Of a stretch of 64,000 nucleotides of DNA, positions 49,549 to 60,213 are shown one piece after another (position 1 is the first letter of the stretch; every line of letters begins with the position of its first letter). Made by a program: the position numbers and the translations under genes. Source of the DNA: Nansenia antarctica (Eukaryota > Chordata > Actinopteri > Argentiniformes > Microstomatidae); assembly GCA_963989245.1 (NCBI GenBank), contig OZ022340.1:48080296-48144295 (forward strand), in the 5' to 3' direction. Below the pieces are notes generated by a model, which saw only the letters and a program-made list of their open reading frames with translations, did not search any database and had not been told where the DNA came from.

Positions 49549-51495
49549 TAGAAGGGGAAATCTACGTTTGAAAACTGAAGCTGCAAGAAAGGTGTGGAAC
49601 AGCTGTTTTCAAACATTTTCTTTGAGACTAAAACAACCTTAAAGTAGAGTATCTTGTTGGAATAGAAACAAACCTTTTATAATCTTTAAGCTGGGGTTGG
49701 TGATAGGGCCGGACTTTGAAGCCCGTTTTTTTTTTGTAAAATATAGTGTTTGATGGTAAGGTATGTGATTTGTTTGTATGGTATTGGAATATCGTGTGTG
49801 TCTGTGTAAAATTCGGTAAAATTGTGTTTATGGAATGAGTATTCCTTCCTAATTTGATAAAGTGTAAGTAGACTGTGAAGTCTGTTTTGTAAGAAAGAGC
49901 ATTATTGTTATAGATTAAGAAATCGAATCTTCAGAACTGTGGCCAGAAGTGTGTCTTAGACGCCATTGCTCATTCAGCGGAGCAAAAACACGCACGCTCA
50001 GGCACGCGCGGACTCGCGGGCACACACAGAGGAGTTCTCTTGGAAGAGACCGTGGAAAAAGCATATACATTTGAGTATTTGAATGAGAATTAGTTTGGTA
50101 ACTAATAGTTAAATTGCATTGAAAGATAATCTTGAAATTGTTGTGTCGTAGAAAATAACATTATTGTGGAAAGCAAAGTATATGTTGTAAGATTAATCCC
50201 ACAGGAGCGGTTTTTTCCCCAGAAGAAAGGACAAAGACTTGCCCCTCCCCCTCCCTTTCTCTCCTGTTGGTTTTCAAATAAACGCGCGCTCACACATGCA
50301 CGAGCGTCCGCGCTCGTACACAAATACATTCCTTCATTCACGCGGCAGAAACGCCCTAGGGGGCTGCGTGTGTACGAGCGGAAGACTCGCGCATGCGCAT
50401 TGCAGGCGCATTACACACACAGAGAGAGCGCGAAGCGCTGAGAGAAGGTAATTTCAACCCCTCTCTCTCTGTGATAAAGTTGTGATCGTTGAATCACGAA
50501 AGTTAAGCATAGTTTGTTAAAAGTAAAAGAATAGATTGTGGGCTTTTGATAGATTCAAAGGAAAAGAGGCCAGTCGTTCTGTGAGACATCTGTTGACTGT
50601 TTCCTGAGCAGAACACAGGAAGATATTTATGACCCCCAATAAAACGGCTCTGTGACTCTCTGTCTGCCTGCTTGCAGAATGTTGGTGACATAATCATTTA
50701 CATTCATAAGATTGATGTTTGTAAATGACTGTTGAATATTACATTACTTTAAGTATATTACATTAGTTTAATTACTACTTGGTTAAAAATAATAATTCAG
50801 ATCATTCATTGTCTGTTTCACAAAACAATTGATTGATTCCACAGGTTTGATCAAATGTCTGTGACTGTCTAATGAAAACCATTTTGTTTGATATTTTGAT
50901 AACAGATAATTGACTCCACAGGTTTTAAATCAATGTATATGATTATATAATGAATAATTCTAACTAATCATTCATTCCTTTCACTTAACAGTTGATTTAC
51001 TCTACAGGTTGTAATTAATATTTGTAATTTACATATTTTATTTTAGTTAGAGGGTCCACAGCTTTTGATTAGGAATAGCAGAATAGTTCGTATTGATAGT
51101 TGAGCAGTAAAATGGTTTTTGTAGATCAGTGAATACTTAGGTGTTGACCAGCCTTTGTTGTTTAATAATTGTGTTGACCAGAACTGTAATTAGTATTGAA
51201 TGAGCAATTAAGTGACACATATTCATACACAATAAGGAAAAAACATTTAAGTGAAAAAACACACACATAAATTACATTTAGATTAAAACACACACACATA
51301 GATTACATTTAAGTCAATAATACACAATACCACTGAAACAATCCGTTGTTCTGAATTGTAGTGTTCTGTGTGGACAGTTGACACAGTTAAAAGTTAGACT
51401 AGCATTTGTTTAGCAAACAAGGCAATAAGGAGGTGGGTTGTAAGAAAAGTACACCTTATCTCATATAGAATATTTTCAGCATATTGAGCAGTAGA
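49549..51495 (+). other. Long untranslated leader of the LTR element
   Basis: About 1.95 kb separates the primer site from the first gag ATG. There is a possible splice donor at about 50446 (GAGAAGGTAATT). Three diverged units at about 50830-51020 share CACAGGTTT-like cores (GATTCCACAGGTTTGAT, GACTCCACAGGTTTTAA, TACTCTACAGGTTGTAA), 85-90 bases apart. No long ORF is present. Confidence 0.6.
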
Positions 51496-51930
51496 ATGGG
51501 GGCAGAATCCAGTAAAATGGTAAAGGCTGTTAACCAAGATAGTGGAATATTGGCTACTTTATCCCCTATGGCTATAGTGGAAAAAATGAATCCTCTTGTT
51601 AGGGAAATTAGCAAAATGTCAACGAAATGGAATAGTCGTTGGGCAGACATTGAACAGCCGTGGCCGAAAGAGGGCACCCTTAACTTACAAATAATTGCAA
51701 CATTGGAAATACTTATCAATGTGCACAAGGCACATCAAAAAGGAAAGATTAGATCAGAGAAACGCAGGTTAGAGTTAGCTATTTTAGATCTATTTAAGGT
51801 AGAGGGACAGAAAATAGCATTAGCTTGGGATGAGAAAACAGCAAAAATGGGAACGGAAAAGAAAAATGAATTGGCCAGAACACTGGAACAGAAATTGAAC
51901 ATTCCATTCACAAACATGTGTCCATGCTAA
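51496..51930 (+). CDS. Gag N-terminal ORF (matrix-like) of the LTR element
   Basis: A 144-codon frame starts MGAESSK; glycine 2 followed by serine at position 6 is a plausible N-myristoylation signal, as in retroviral matrix proteins. It has helical, Trp-containing sequence (KWNSRWADIEQPWP) and ends CPC then TAA. The next gag frame is shifted by one and overlaps it for about 30 bases (open from 51899). No slippery heptamer is evident in the overlap, so a mutational frameshift in gag is the simpler reading. Confidence 0.65.
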   Translation: MGAESSKMVKAVNQDSGILATLSPMAIVEKMNPLVREISKMSTKWNSRWADIEQPWPKEGTLNLQIIATLEILINVHKAHQKGKIRSEKRRLELAILDLFKVEGQKIALAWDEKTAKMGTEKKNELARTLEQKLNIPFTNMCPC

Positions 51931-51934
51931 GGCA

Positions 51935-53311
51935 ATGGAGGACCATTCCCAGAAGAAGAAGAAGAAGGAGCCAAGGGGAAAAGGGGACGACAGGAGTGAC
52001 GAGGAAGATGACAGCGAAGATGGCAGTGAAGACTCAAGTGATGACGACAATGCAGATGAAGGCTACAACGCTCAGGTCAGGAAGATTATAGCCACAGCCG
52101 AAAAGAAAGGTGGGAGAAGACGCCGGGAGAAAGCGGAAAGAGAGGAAGGAAGACACCACAGATGGCTGAAGGAGCAACGAGAAAGGGAGGAAGAGGAAGA
52201 TTGTCATCAAATGTCATCAAATACATTAAAGAACTGTCCAGTGCTGATTCGGGGTAACAAGATGGAATATCATCCTTGGAATCATACAGATCTGTCTGAA
52301 GTGATAGAGAAACTCCCCGTTCTCCAGGATGGTGGCCACGCATGGACGACAGAGGTATACGTGAGACTGACAGGAACGCAAGCAGCAATGGGAGACCTGA
52401 AAAGACTCTTAGCTTTTATTGCAGGATTGGATACAATGCAGGAAATATTGATGAAGGCAGGACTCCATAGATATATCAATACATCAGTTTATGATCCAGA
52501 GCTCTTCGCAGCAAACAGAGGCAGGCTGTGGAAGGCAATCAGAGAGACTTACCCTACTCACATTCACCCAGACAATATCATTGTGAAGCCACTGGGGGGA
52601 GATGAGAATCCCAGGGGTTTTGTTGCCCGTGTGCACTCTCAATGGAGAAGTGTGACAGGGAAGGACGCTGAAGATAACCCCTTAGAAAAATCCATAATCA
52701 GGGAAAAAATACAACAAGGGCTTCCTACCCCAGTTAAGGATAAGCTAGCAGAAGTGGTGGGGCTACGACACATGAACAAAGCTGTTTATATAGACCACGT
52801 AGCTCATCAAGTTGAGTTATATCGAAAGAATATTCAGATACAGAAGACACAAGACGAAGAGTCACTCAGAATATTGACTCATGTGCAATTGACTGAAAGC
52901 AAGAGGAACATAGAGGGAGTGCAGGCTTTAGCTCGACAGGTCCCATCTCAGCCACAGCAACAGCCACCTGGAGTGCAGACTGCTACTTACCAGTCCTACT
53001 CACAGGGGCCACAAGGGGGGTATCCTGCTACCTACCAGCCATACCCACAGGGGCCACCAGGGGTGCAAGCGGTTCCATACCAGCCGTACACACAGCCTGG
53101 CCAAGGACCACCACCAGGGGGATGGACAGCAGCAGGGAAGAAGATGCTAGAACCATGTTACCAATGCGGCCAGAATGGACATCTAGCCTGTACCTGCTAC
53201 AACAGGCCCCAGGGGGGCGCAGGGGGGAGCCAAGGAGGAGGATATTGGCCCCCTGCTACACCTGCTCCAGGAGTGATGAACCCTTACGGAGGCCCAGCAG
53301 CTGGCCGATAG
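51935..53311 (+). CDS. Gag ORF (capsid and nucleocapsid) of the LTR element
   Basis: A 458-codon frame. It begins with a Lys-rich then Asp/Glu-rich segment (residues about 8-45). A capsid-like domain follows (PWNHTDLSEVIEKLPVLQDG near residue 125), with a major-homology-like stretch near residues 225-260 (ENPRGFVARVHSQW). A Pro/Gln/Tyr-rich linker with repeated YQPY blocks (residues about 350-400) is followed by one CCHC knuckle, CYQCGQNGHLACTC. It ends in TAG (53309-53311); the frame continues into pol. The single knuckle and the in-frame TAG resemble gammaretroviruses. Confidence 0.75.
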   Translation: MEDHSQKKKKKEPRGKGDDRSDEEDDSEDGSEDSSDDDNADEGYNAQVRKIIATAEKKGGRRRREKAEREEGRHHRWLKEQREREEEEDCHQMSSNTLKNCPVLIRGNKMEYHPWNHTDLSEVIEKLPVLQDGGHAWTTEVYVRLTGTQAAMGDLKRLLAFIAGLDTMQEILMKAGLHRYINTSVYDPELFAANRGRLWKAIRETYPTHIHPDNIIVKPLGGDENPRGFVARVHSQWRSVTGKDAEDNPLEKSIIREKIQQGLPTPVKDKLAEVVGLRHMNKAVYIDHVAHQVELYRKNIQIQKTQDEESLRILTHVQLTESKRNIEGVQALARQVPSQPQQQPPGVQTATYQSYSQGPQGGYPATYQPYPQGPPGVQAVPYQPYTQPGQGPPPGGWTAAGKKMLEPCYQCGQNGHLACTCYNRPQGGAGGSQGGGYWPPATPAPGVMNPYGGPAAGR

Positions 53312-55207
53312 GGGTGCCCGGAAGATCCGAGTGGGAGGTGCCAGCTGGTGGTGACAAAGAAGCCTGAAGACGCCACGCACCTTCCTATGTCTGGAGAATA
53401 TGTGAAGACAATCGGATTTGAGGGAATTAAACAGCTGATTCCTACAACTGAGCTTGTAGACTTAGAGTACAAGGGACAGAGAGCAACTCTGTCAATACTT
53501 GTGTCAGAACACACGCCAACAGGGCTGCTAGGGAGAGATGCTCTATGCCAATTGAACTGTACAGTAAAATGCACACCTGACGGCTGTCAGGTGACGGTGC
53601 CATCCGGTGCTCAGATTCCATCGACAGCCAGAGTGATTAAGCATAGAACAGACCTACAAGCTTTGCCTTTAAAGGGAGCTGATATAGAATATTGGGTTGA
53701 TGGGTCTTGTTACCGGGTAGGAGAAACTTTGTGCGCTGGGTATTCCTTAGTTAAAGCACAGAATTCAAAGTTTATTGTGGAACAGGCTGAGGCAGTTCCT
53801 CAGCCTTGCTCAGCTCAGTTGGCTGAGTTGATTGCCCTCACAGAAGCATGCAACTTAGGAACCGGACGGAGAGTGACAGTGTACACCGACTCTGCCTATG
53901 CACATAATGTTTGTCATTTTAATGGAGCTGTATGGAGGGGGCGGGGTTTTAAGAGAACTGATGGTACGCCTATACAGCACCACGCACAGATCATGAAGCT
54001 GTTACAGGCCATGATGAAGCCAAAGGAATTTGCCATAGTGAAGTGTGCCACACACAGGTCTGACTCATCACATGTCACACAAGGTAACAGGGCTGCAGAG
54101 GATGCAGCCAAAGCCATTACAGGAGCAGACAAGGCAGGTAAAGGTCTTCTGGTCGCACATGAAATGCAATTGCAGAGCATGGTCACACTTGAGGATTTAT
54201 TGATGTTACAGAGCAGAGCAACTACGTTAGACAAGAACGTTTGGCTAGCAAGGTGGGCAAGTCAGGATGACACAGGTCTATGGAGGAATCATGAGGGGTT
54301 GGTTGTAGCACCCTCAGATTTATTAGGCATGTTAATACGGGAAGCTCATGGATTAGCACATGTGGCTAGGGGGGAGGTAAGACGCAAGATCAACAAGGAA
54401 TATGGGTTTTGGAGTCCATATTTGATGGAACAGATTGACCATGCTTTAGGTCAATGTGGGGTCTGTTGGAGAAACAACATCAGAGTGGGTACACCAGTGG
54501 TGTCTGGGCATATCCCTACCCCAATTGGGCCACGGGTGGTGGACAGGGGGGTGGATGTACAGAGTAGGCAGGATGTTGTGCCAACAGGTGCCGAGGTTCC
54601 CAGAGAACCTGAGAAGGAGGAGCTACGAGGAGATGCTGTGGTGTTGCCAGAGCCAGTGGCAATGCCAGTGTTACAGCCAGTGACATTACCGGCAATGCCT
54701 GAAGCCGAGGGGACAGTGGAAAGCTGTCCAGATGCCAATGAACCAGAAACCAACGAAGCAGAGAGTGTTGACAGTCTGGAGGTCCAGCCTGGGAGTGTCC
54801 AAAGCCTGGACACCTGTGCTACTGGGGATGCTGACGAGTGCCTGCATCATGCTTCAGATGATGCTGAGGGCGACTCCCCAGACCTTGATCAGCGTGGGAG
54901 GGGACCAGACGACTGCCTGAACCTCAATGACACTGACGGACGACGACCAGTTAGGAAAAGATTAAAGACTATGAATAGGGTAGTGAAGCAGCAGATCAAA
55001 GGGAATGACGGGAATGGACAGCAGATGATAGCATGGCTGGAAACGGTCTTAGGGGCATGGGAAACTTATTTTGCTAAGATAGGAGCACCTATTATAGCAG
55101 ACATGATTTTTGACTTTCTCAGGAGACAGGGCCTCATTGACTGTTTTTGGAAAATCAGTCACTCAGTCCACGTTGATGAACTTTTCAGAAGACTAGTCCT
55201 CATCTGA
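53312..55207 (+). pseudogene. Reduced pol of the LTR element: protease remnant, RNase H, integrase zinc finger, possible Env tail
   Basis: Same frame as gag after the TAG, open to TGA at 55205. The protease remnant keeps the flap and C-terminal part (YVKTIGFEGIKQLIP, LLGRDALCQLN), but the catalytic Asp-Thr/Ser-Gly segment is absent. The reverse transcriptase is missing altogether. RNase H follows with all four acidic positions visible (WVDGS, QLAELIAL, YTDSAYA, GNRAAEDAAK). The integrase HHCC finger is present (HGLAHVARGEVRRK, CGVCWRNN), but sequence leaves the family just after GHIPTPIGP and the DDE core is missing. An acidic, low-complexity stretch and a Trp-rich segment (residues near 565-600), perhaps an Env tail with charged residues in the hydrophobic part, close it. 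Confidence 0.75.
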
Positions 55208-55776
55208 GGTGAAGATCTATGCATTAATGCATTTCCTTTGTCCTGTGCTTACTGTTGGGGAATTATGTGTTATGATAACTGAATGTCATTATTTGTGTAT
55301 TGTTTGTTTATTTCTATATCGTATGTGATTGATGTCAGTTGAGAAGTGATGTGGTGGTTATGCAAAGATAGGAAAGAAGTTCTGTTCCTAGCGCAACGAA
55401 GAAAAAGCTCCTGACTAGGAAAGGTTATCAATCTGAGACAGCGGTAAAGGTTGTTCTGAAGATGCAAGAAACAAGAAGACGTTGGTCGTTGGAAGTTTTT
55501 GTGTTGAAATATGTATGATGTACTGTGTTTAGATTAATTTGTATTGTTATTTTTAGGATTCTTTTTTTATTGTTGATTGTTTTGTATTTGGTTTATATTA
55601 TATTTTTGGTTGCTGGTACTGGTGCTGGGTTGGTCTGTGTTATTATGTTTCTTGTGTTGTGTGTTGGTGTGTTTTTTTTTCTGTTGTTGTTTATTTTATA
55701 ATTGTTTTCTTTGGTTTCTTAGCTGCAGTATGTGGGGTTTTGTGTTTTTGTTTTTGTTTTGTGGTCGTTTAGTTTC
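55208..55776 (+). other. Non-coding 3' region of the LTR element
   Basis: T- and G-rich sequence (long TTGTTTT-type stretches) between the pol remnant and the purine tract. No Env surface domain is seen. Confidence 0.6.
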
Positions 55777-55789
55777 AGAAGGGGGAATA
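55777..55789 (+). promoter_or_regulatory. Polypurine tract
   Basis: AGAAGGGGGAATA directly precedes the 3' LTR, the expected place for the plus-strand primer. Confidence 0.75.
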
Positions 55790-56185
55790 TGTAGTTTATT
55801 TCTACTTAAACACACACACATGCATAGATTGTATATGATATGGGCCTGTATATATTCTGTGGGGGAGTGTTGTGGAATGGCTCTTGTGGTCTGACCTGCC
55901 CCCTGACTTAAGGCCATAGTGACATCATAGGTGACTGCCCCTTCTCACCTCTTGACCAGCTCTAGGGAAGGTGATAGGCTATGGCCTGTGACTGTATTTG
56001 CATATTGTCTATAAATAAGGGTGTGACCCAAGGGGGGGTCTCTTTGACCACCCCAGCCAGGCCAGTAGAGGAGAAGAGACACCAGGCTCCAGCTGTTGGT
56101 AACTGTATGTTTTGTACTTTGATTAAATCGTCTTAAACTCAATAACTGTTCTTTGATTCATAACCAATAAGATAAATACACCACA
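55790..56185 (+). repeat. 3' LTR (intact, 396 bp)
   Basis: Starts TGTAGTTTATTTC, ends ACACCACA. TATAAATA lies at 56010-56017 and ATTAAA near 56123. By eye it differs from the 5' LTR by one 4-base indel and three substitutions, pointing to recent insertion. Confidence 0.95.
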
Positions 56186-56209
56186 GAGGACTGTTTCATG
56201 AATAATAAT

Positions 56210-56698
56210 CAGGGCTGCCAAGTTTCACCAAAAGTTTGGAGTGAGATTTTTTGGCGGTGGAGCGACCCAAAACTGTGCGCGTTTTGGCAGCGGCGGCCCC
56301 TCTCTCACCCAATTATTTGTGCTAGTTTCCTGCAATTTTACATGTTGTTCATAATAAACCAGCACAAGAAATGAAAAATAATAAATTTTATAAAACAAGA
56401 AAAAAATTCTGACAATATCTCATATTTATGAACTCTTAATAAACAAATACAGTAACCTACAGACTCTAAAAGAAAAATGGGCCCCATCAACAGGACTCAG
56501 CCCCTTGGTCAGCAGCAGAAAGACCCTTGATCATCATCTTATAGTGCATTGCTCATAGATGGCTATCATGTTATACAGTACATACCAGGGTTTTTCCTGG
56601 GTCAGAATGAGGGCTTGGTGGTTGCGCGCAGCGCGCCCACATTTTTTTTGAGGGATCCCCAATTGTTGTATTTGTATTGTAAATTGAAATGATTATGA

Positions 56699-56733
<35 letters not shown>

Positions 56734-57967
56734 ACCTGGTTATATTACAGTAGAGAAACAAAAAACAGTTACCAAAACTGAGTATTTACTAGCTAAGATT
56801 GGCGTGGTGCAACCGAAATGAGTAAACAACTAGTTTGAAACTAGCTAGTAACAACTAGGGGTTTAGTAACTACTAAATGCCTGCATTTAGTAATGACTTA
56901 CGCCATATTGGTGCAACCCAGTCCAGTAGGCTACCAGATACGATGTTGTAATGTACAGGTGCAACTAAAAAAATTTGAATATCGTGCAAAAGTTCATTTA
57001 TTTCAGTAATTCAACTTAAAGGGTTAAACTTAGATATTATATAGACTCATTACATGCAAAGCGAGGTATTTAAAGCCTTTATTTGTTATAAATTTGATGA
57101 TTATGGCTTACAGCTTATGAAAACCCCAAATTAAATATCTCAGACATTTTTCATATTACATGAAATCAATAAGAAAAGGATTTTAAATACAGAAATGTCA
57201 GCCCTCTGAAAAGTATAATCATGCATTATACAAACAGTACAATGCAATGAGTCTATATACTATTTAAGTTTAACCCTTTACATTGAATTACTGAAATGAA
57301 TGAACTTTTGCACGATATTCACATTTTTTGAGTTGCACCTGTATGCACATATTTTGCTTGTGTGGTGATTCACATTAAGTCAATAGGAGAGACATTCACC
57401 AAGGAGAGCTTGTACCTTTAAAAGTGGGTGTTAAAGGGGCTATGGTTTCCGGTTCCGGGATATACTAGTATTGTTACTATGGTTACTGTTGTTACTTACT
57501 GAGTGTATGTTTTGCATGCATGTATCTAAAAGTGAGGAGAAGTAAACAACCTCGACTCCAGCCTACGTCTGTCGTCTCATTGTTACAACTCCCACACTAC
57601 CACGGTTGCCAGACGGAATTGACAATGTCCAGCCCAACCAGTCTAAAAGCTGCCGAATGCACCCGTCCAGTGTGACCAAAGTAGCCCAATCTGGCAACAC
57701 TGCTTGCTACGTTCTTGCAGCTCGCGTGAACACAGGTTCTTCCATCAGCGCTCGCCTGCCGCTTCAATTGCAGACTCAAGTTAACGCGCGTGCAGAAAGA
57801 TGCCACGAAACTCCTGTCCGGTAGCTTTCTTTCAAGGAATTTCAAAAATAAAAGTCCCGTAAAACAATTGTTATTTCTCGCTGTGAGAAATAGAGATGCG
57901 GCGTGAGAGCGTGAGAACTGGTTGAAATGTGTGAGTCTCGGTGATTGCGTGAGACTTGGCAGCTCTG
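56210..57967. mobile_element. hAT deletion derivative with CAGGGCTGCCAAG ends
   Basis: The left end CAGGGCTGCCAAGTTTCACC matches the end at 15222, and the right end reads GTGAGACTTGGCAGCTCTG. Flanks are AATAAT microsatellite on both sides, which hides the exact 8-bp duplication. No transposase is visible. A MITE is nested at 56956-57341. Confidence 0.75.
56956..57341. mobile_element. Tc1/mariner-type MITE with very long inverted ends
   Basis: The ends CAGGTGCAACTAAAAAAATT and, reverse-complemented, CAGGTGCAACTCAAAAAATG pair over about 95 bases (GAATATCGTGCAAAAGTTCA core). TA flanks both sides. It is 386 bp and has no ORF. Confidence 0.9.
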
Positions 57968-57978
57968 AAATAATAATG

Positions 57979-58016
<38 letters not shown>

Positions 58017-58221
58017 CTTATTTGAACGTATACACAATCCTACATGGACAACTGTGTCTGAACTGTGAGTCAATATTGTTGTCTATAACTTCTTACACTG
58101 TATATACAGTATGCACCTGTTTTAACAGTATGTAAATAATCAAACTAACGATTTTCTTTGCAGATCCCTTGTCAACTATTTATTTCTGTGTTGTTTCACA
58201 TATGTGACAGGGTTTCATTAA

Positions 58222-59476
58222 CCCTTGTGTGATGTTCACTTTTTGGACCCTTTCGTAGTGTTCGGGTCAAGTTGACCCGGGACATCATTGGGGTTTTAAA
58301 AGCACTTGTCTTGACACGGTGCTCCTAGTCCCAAGGGTGACCCATACAAGGGGGTATACTCAGGGCGCAAGAAAGCCCCAAAATAGCCCATAATATTAAA
58401 GGGCGCCTCCTGTGGGCACAAACAGGTACTGTACCCAATAATGCACAATAGGTACTGTGTACACATTCAAAAGTGCATATCTTTTGTTCTAGTGGATCTA
58501 GGTGGCTGCCCTTTGGAGAGGCTGGAGCAGAGGATGCTTAGTAACAACCCACAAAGTGTCAGACCCCTGGGAATAGGTGGGGCCGAACGACAGCATGATG
58601 AGTAGAAGCGTTTTTACGCACATGATGCCCCTAACTTTGAAAATGCAAAATCCACTATAATAAAGACCTGGGTGTCATAAATCATACTTATCTAGGAAAA
58701 ATGTTAATGAAACAATGTTTTCATTGCTGTTTATTATTTTGAATTTATATTCTCAATTGAATTTCACATTTATCTAATTATAATCAAAGCTGTAAAGAAA
58801 ATACAGGTGATGAACAAGAATAGAAATGAAAGAACCAAACTAAGATTGTTTTTGCCAATAGCTATGAAATACATCTCTCAAAAATTTCTGCAAATGCTGA
58901 ATCACAAAACACGAACGGAATGTACACTGTTTTCACTGTCACTGTCGAAATACAGTATTATGTCTGAAAAATCCCAAATAATTCTGAAATACCACTGGCT
59001 ACAATTGTGTGTGCATGGGTATGCCTGTCTACACAACACATGAAGCACAGAATGTGACAGTGTGTGTACCTCAAATGTACTTTTTGCAGTTGCTGCATAC
59101 GTTCTGTACAGTGCAAGAAAATGTAAAAATGTTTACAATGTTGCACTTCAAAGGGTAAAAAGTGCGAGAGCAGACGGCTTCTTGGCACGGGAAAGCTAGA
59201 GCAGAGGTGTGTGAGGGAGTGAGTGAGTGTCAGTGTGAGTGTGTGTATGTTTCTGTGTGTCTCTGTGCATCCGGGCCTAAATGAGATCTTAGGAAGGACA
59301 TAAATGTGTTGGGGTATTGTAGGATGTGTATTTATTTATTTTTCCACTTTTACATGTTTTTCATAGAAAATAAGCCAAGGCCATGGAGTTTCATATTGAT
59401 CAAATGTATTCTTGTACCATTTCTCACCAAGTAAAAATGTAAAACGGGTCCGGTTGACCCGAACACCACACAAGGG
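58222..59476. mobile_element. piggyBac-type non-autonomous element
   Basis: TTAA lies at both borders (58218-58221, 59477-59480). The ends are CCCTTGTGTGATGTTC and its near-complement GAACACCACACAAGGG, followed inside by GGGTCAA / TTGACCCG. It is 1.26 kb with no transposase frame. Removing it leaves host sequence with one TTAA. Confidence 0.88.
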
Positions 59477-59519
59477 TTAAGTAGCCATGTGTATCTGGCC
59501 GTGTTGACAAATTTACAAG

Positions 59520-59585
59520 ATGGATGCGGACGCTCTAGCTATAAACCGAATATCTGAAGCCGGTAGAAATATCGACAGTGGGCAA
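59520..59585 (+). CDS. Candidate first coding exon of an unidentified gene, cut by piggyBac
   Basis: ATG with a fair context (TACAAGATGG) opens MDADALAINRISEAGRNIDS then GQ. It runs straight into TTAA and a piggyBac end, which would stop the frame after three further codons. It lies about 40 bases after the first piggyBac element. It could be the start of the gene whose exons appear at 62021 and 62511, but the link is not shown. I do not recognise the protein. Confidence 0.3.
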
Positions 59586-59589
59586 TTAA

Positions 59590-60109
59590 CTCTTTGACTG
59601 CCAGCCATGTTCAGAGCGGAGAGCTCCATACTGCCAGACTTTTGGGGCATTTTCGCTGAACTTTGAAGACCCACCAAATATTGACTTTTCGGACTACATA
59701 AACATTGAACATATCTACCAAAACTTTAGACTCTCTTCTTTCATCAGAAAAAGAAAGTTTGTTTCTAGCCTCTTTGAGTGTTTAGAAATCGGCCGTAGAA
59801 CATAGGGTGGTTTCAGCAAAAACACCTGATTTTGACCAATAAACAGAGAAAACTAGCTTTCTCTGCAGAGAAGCAAATTCAAGCAAAACGGTGACTGACG
59901 TCCACATATTTTAGTTTTAGTGACACCTCAAACATCTGAAAAGTTGTTTACTTCTATGAAACAATAAAAACAACACAGGAAAAAAGGCTTTTGATGACAA
60001 AATAACTACATTTATTCACAGATTTAGAACATTTAGAACATAATACAAAACATAACAAAATAATCTATTTACATGTGTGTGAACTATTTACAGGTGTGTA
60101 CGTGTGTAC

Positions 60110-60140
<31 letters not shown>

Positions 60141-60180
60141 CTTATTTACAGATGTGTGTGTGTGTAAACGTATTTACAGA

Positions 60181-60213
<33 letters not shown>

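Larger units (their letters stand above)
43890..56189 (+). mobile_element. Retrovirus-like LTR element (endogenous retrovirus type), with LINE in its 5' LTR
   Basis: GAGG flanks both ends (43890-43893, 56186-56189), a 4-bp target duplication as made by gamma- and epsilon-type retroviral integrases. LTRs start TGTAG and end CCACA. Order: 5' LTR (split by a LINE), primer site, leader of about 1.95 kb, gag in two frames, in-frame TAG, reduced pol, purine tract, 3' LTR. Reverse transcriptase, the integrase core and nearly all of env are absent, so the copy cannot be autonomous. Confidence 0.88.
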
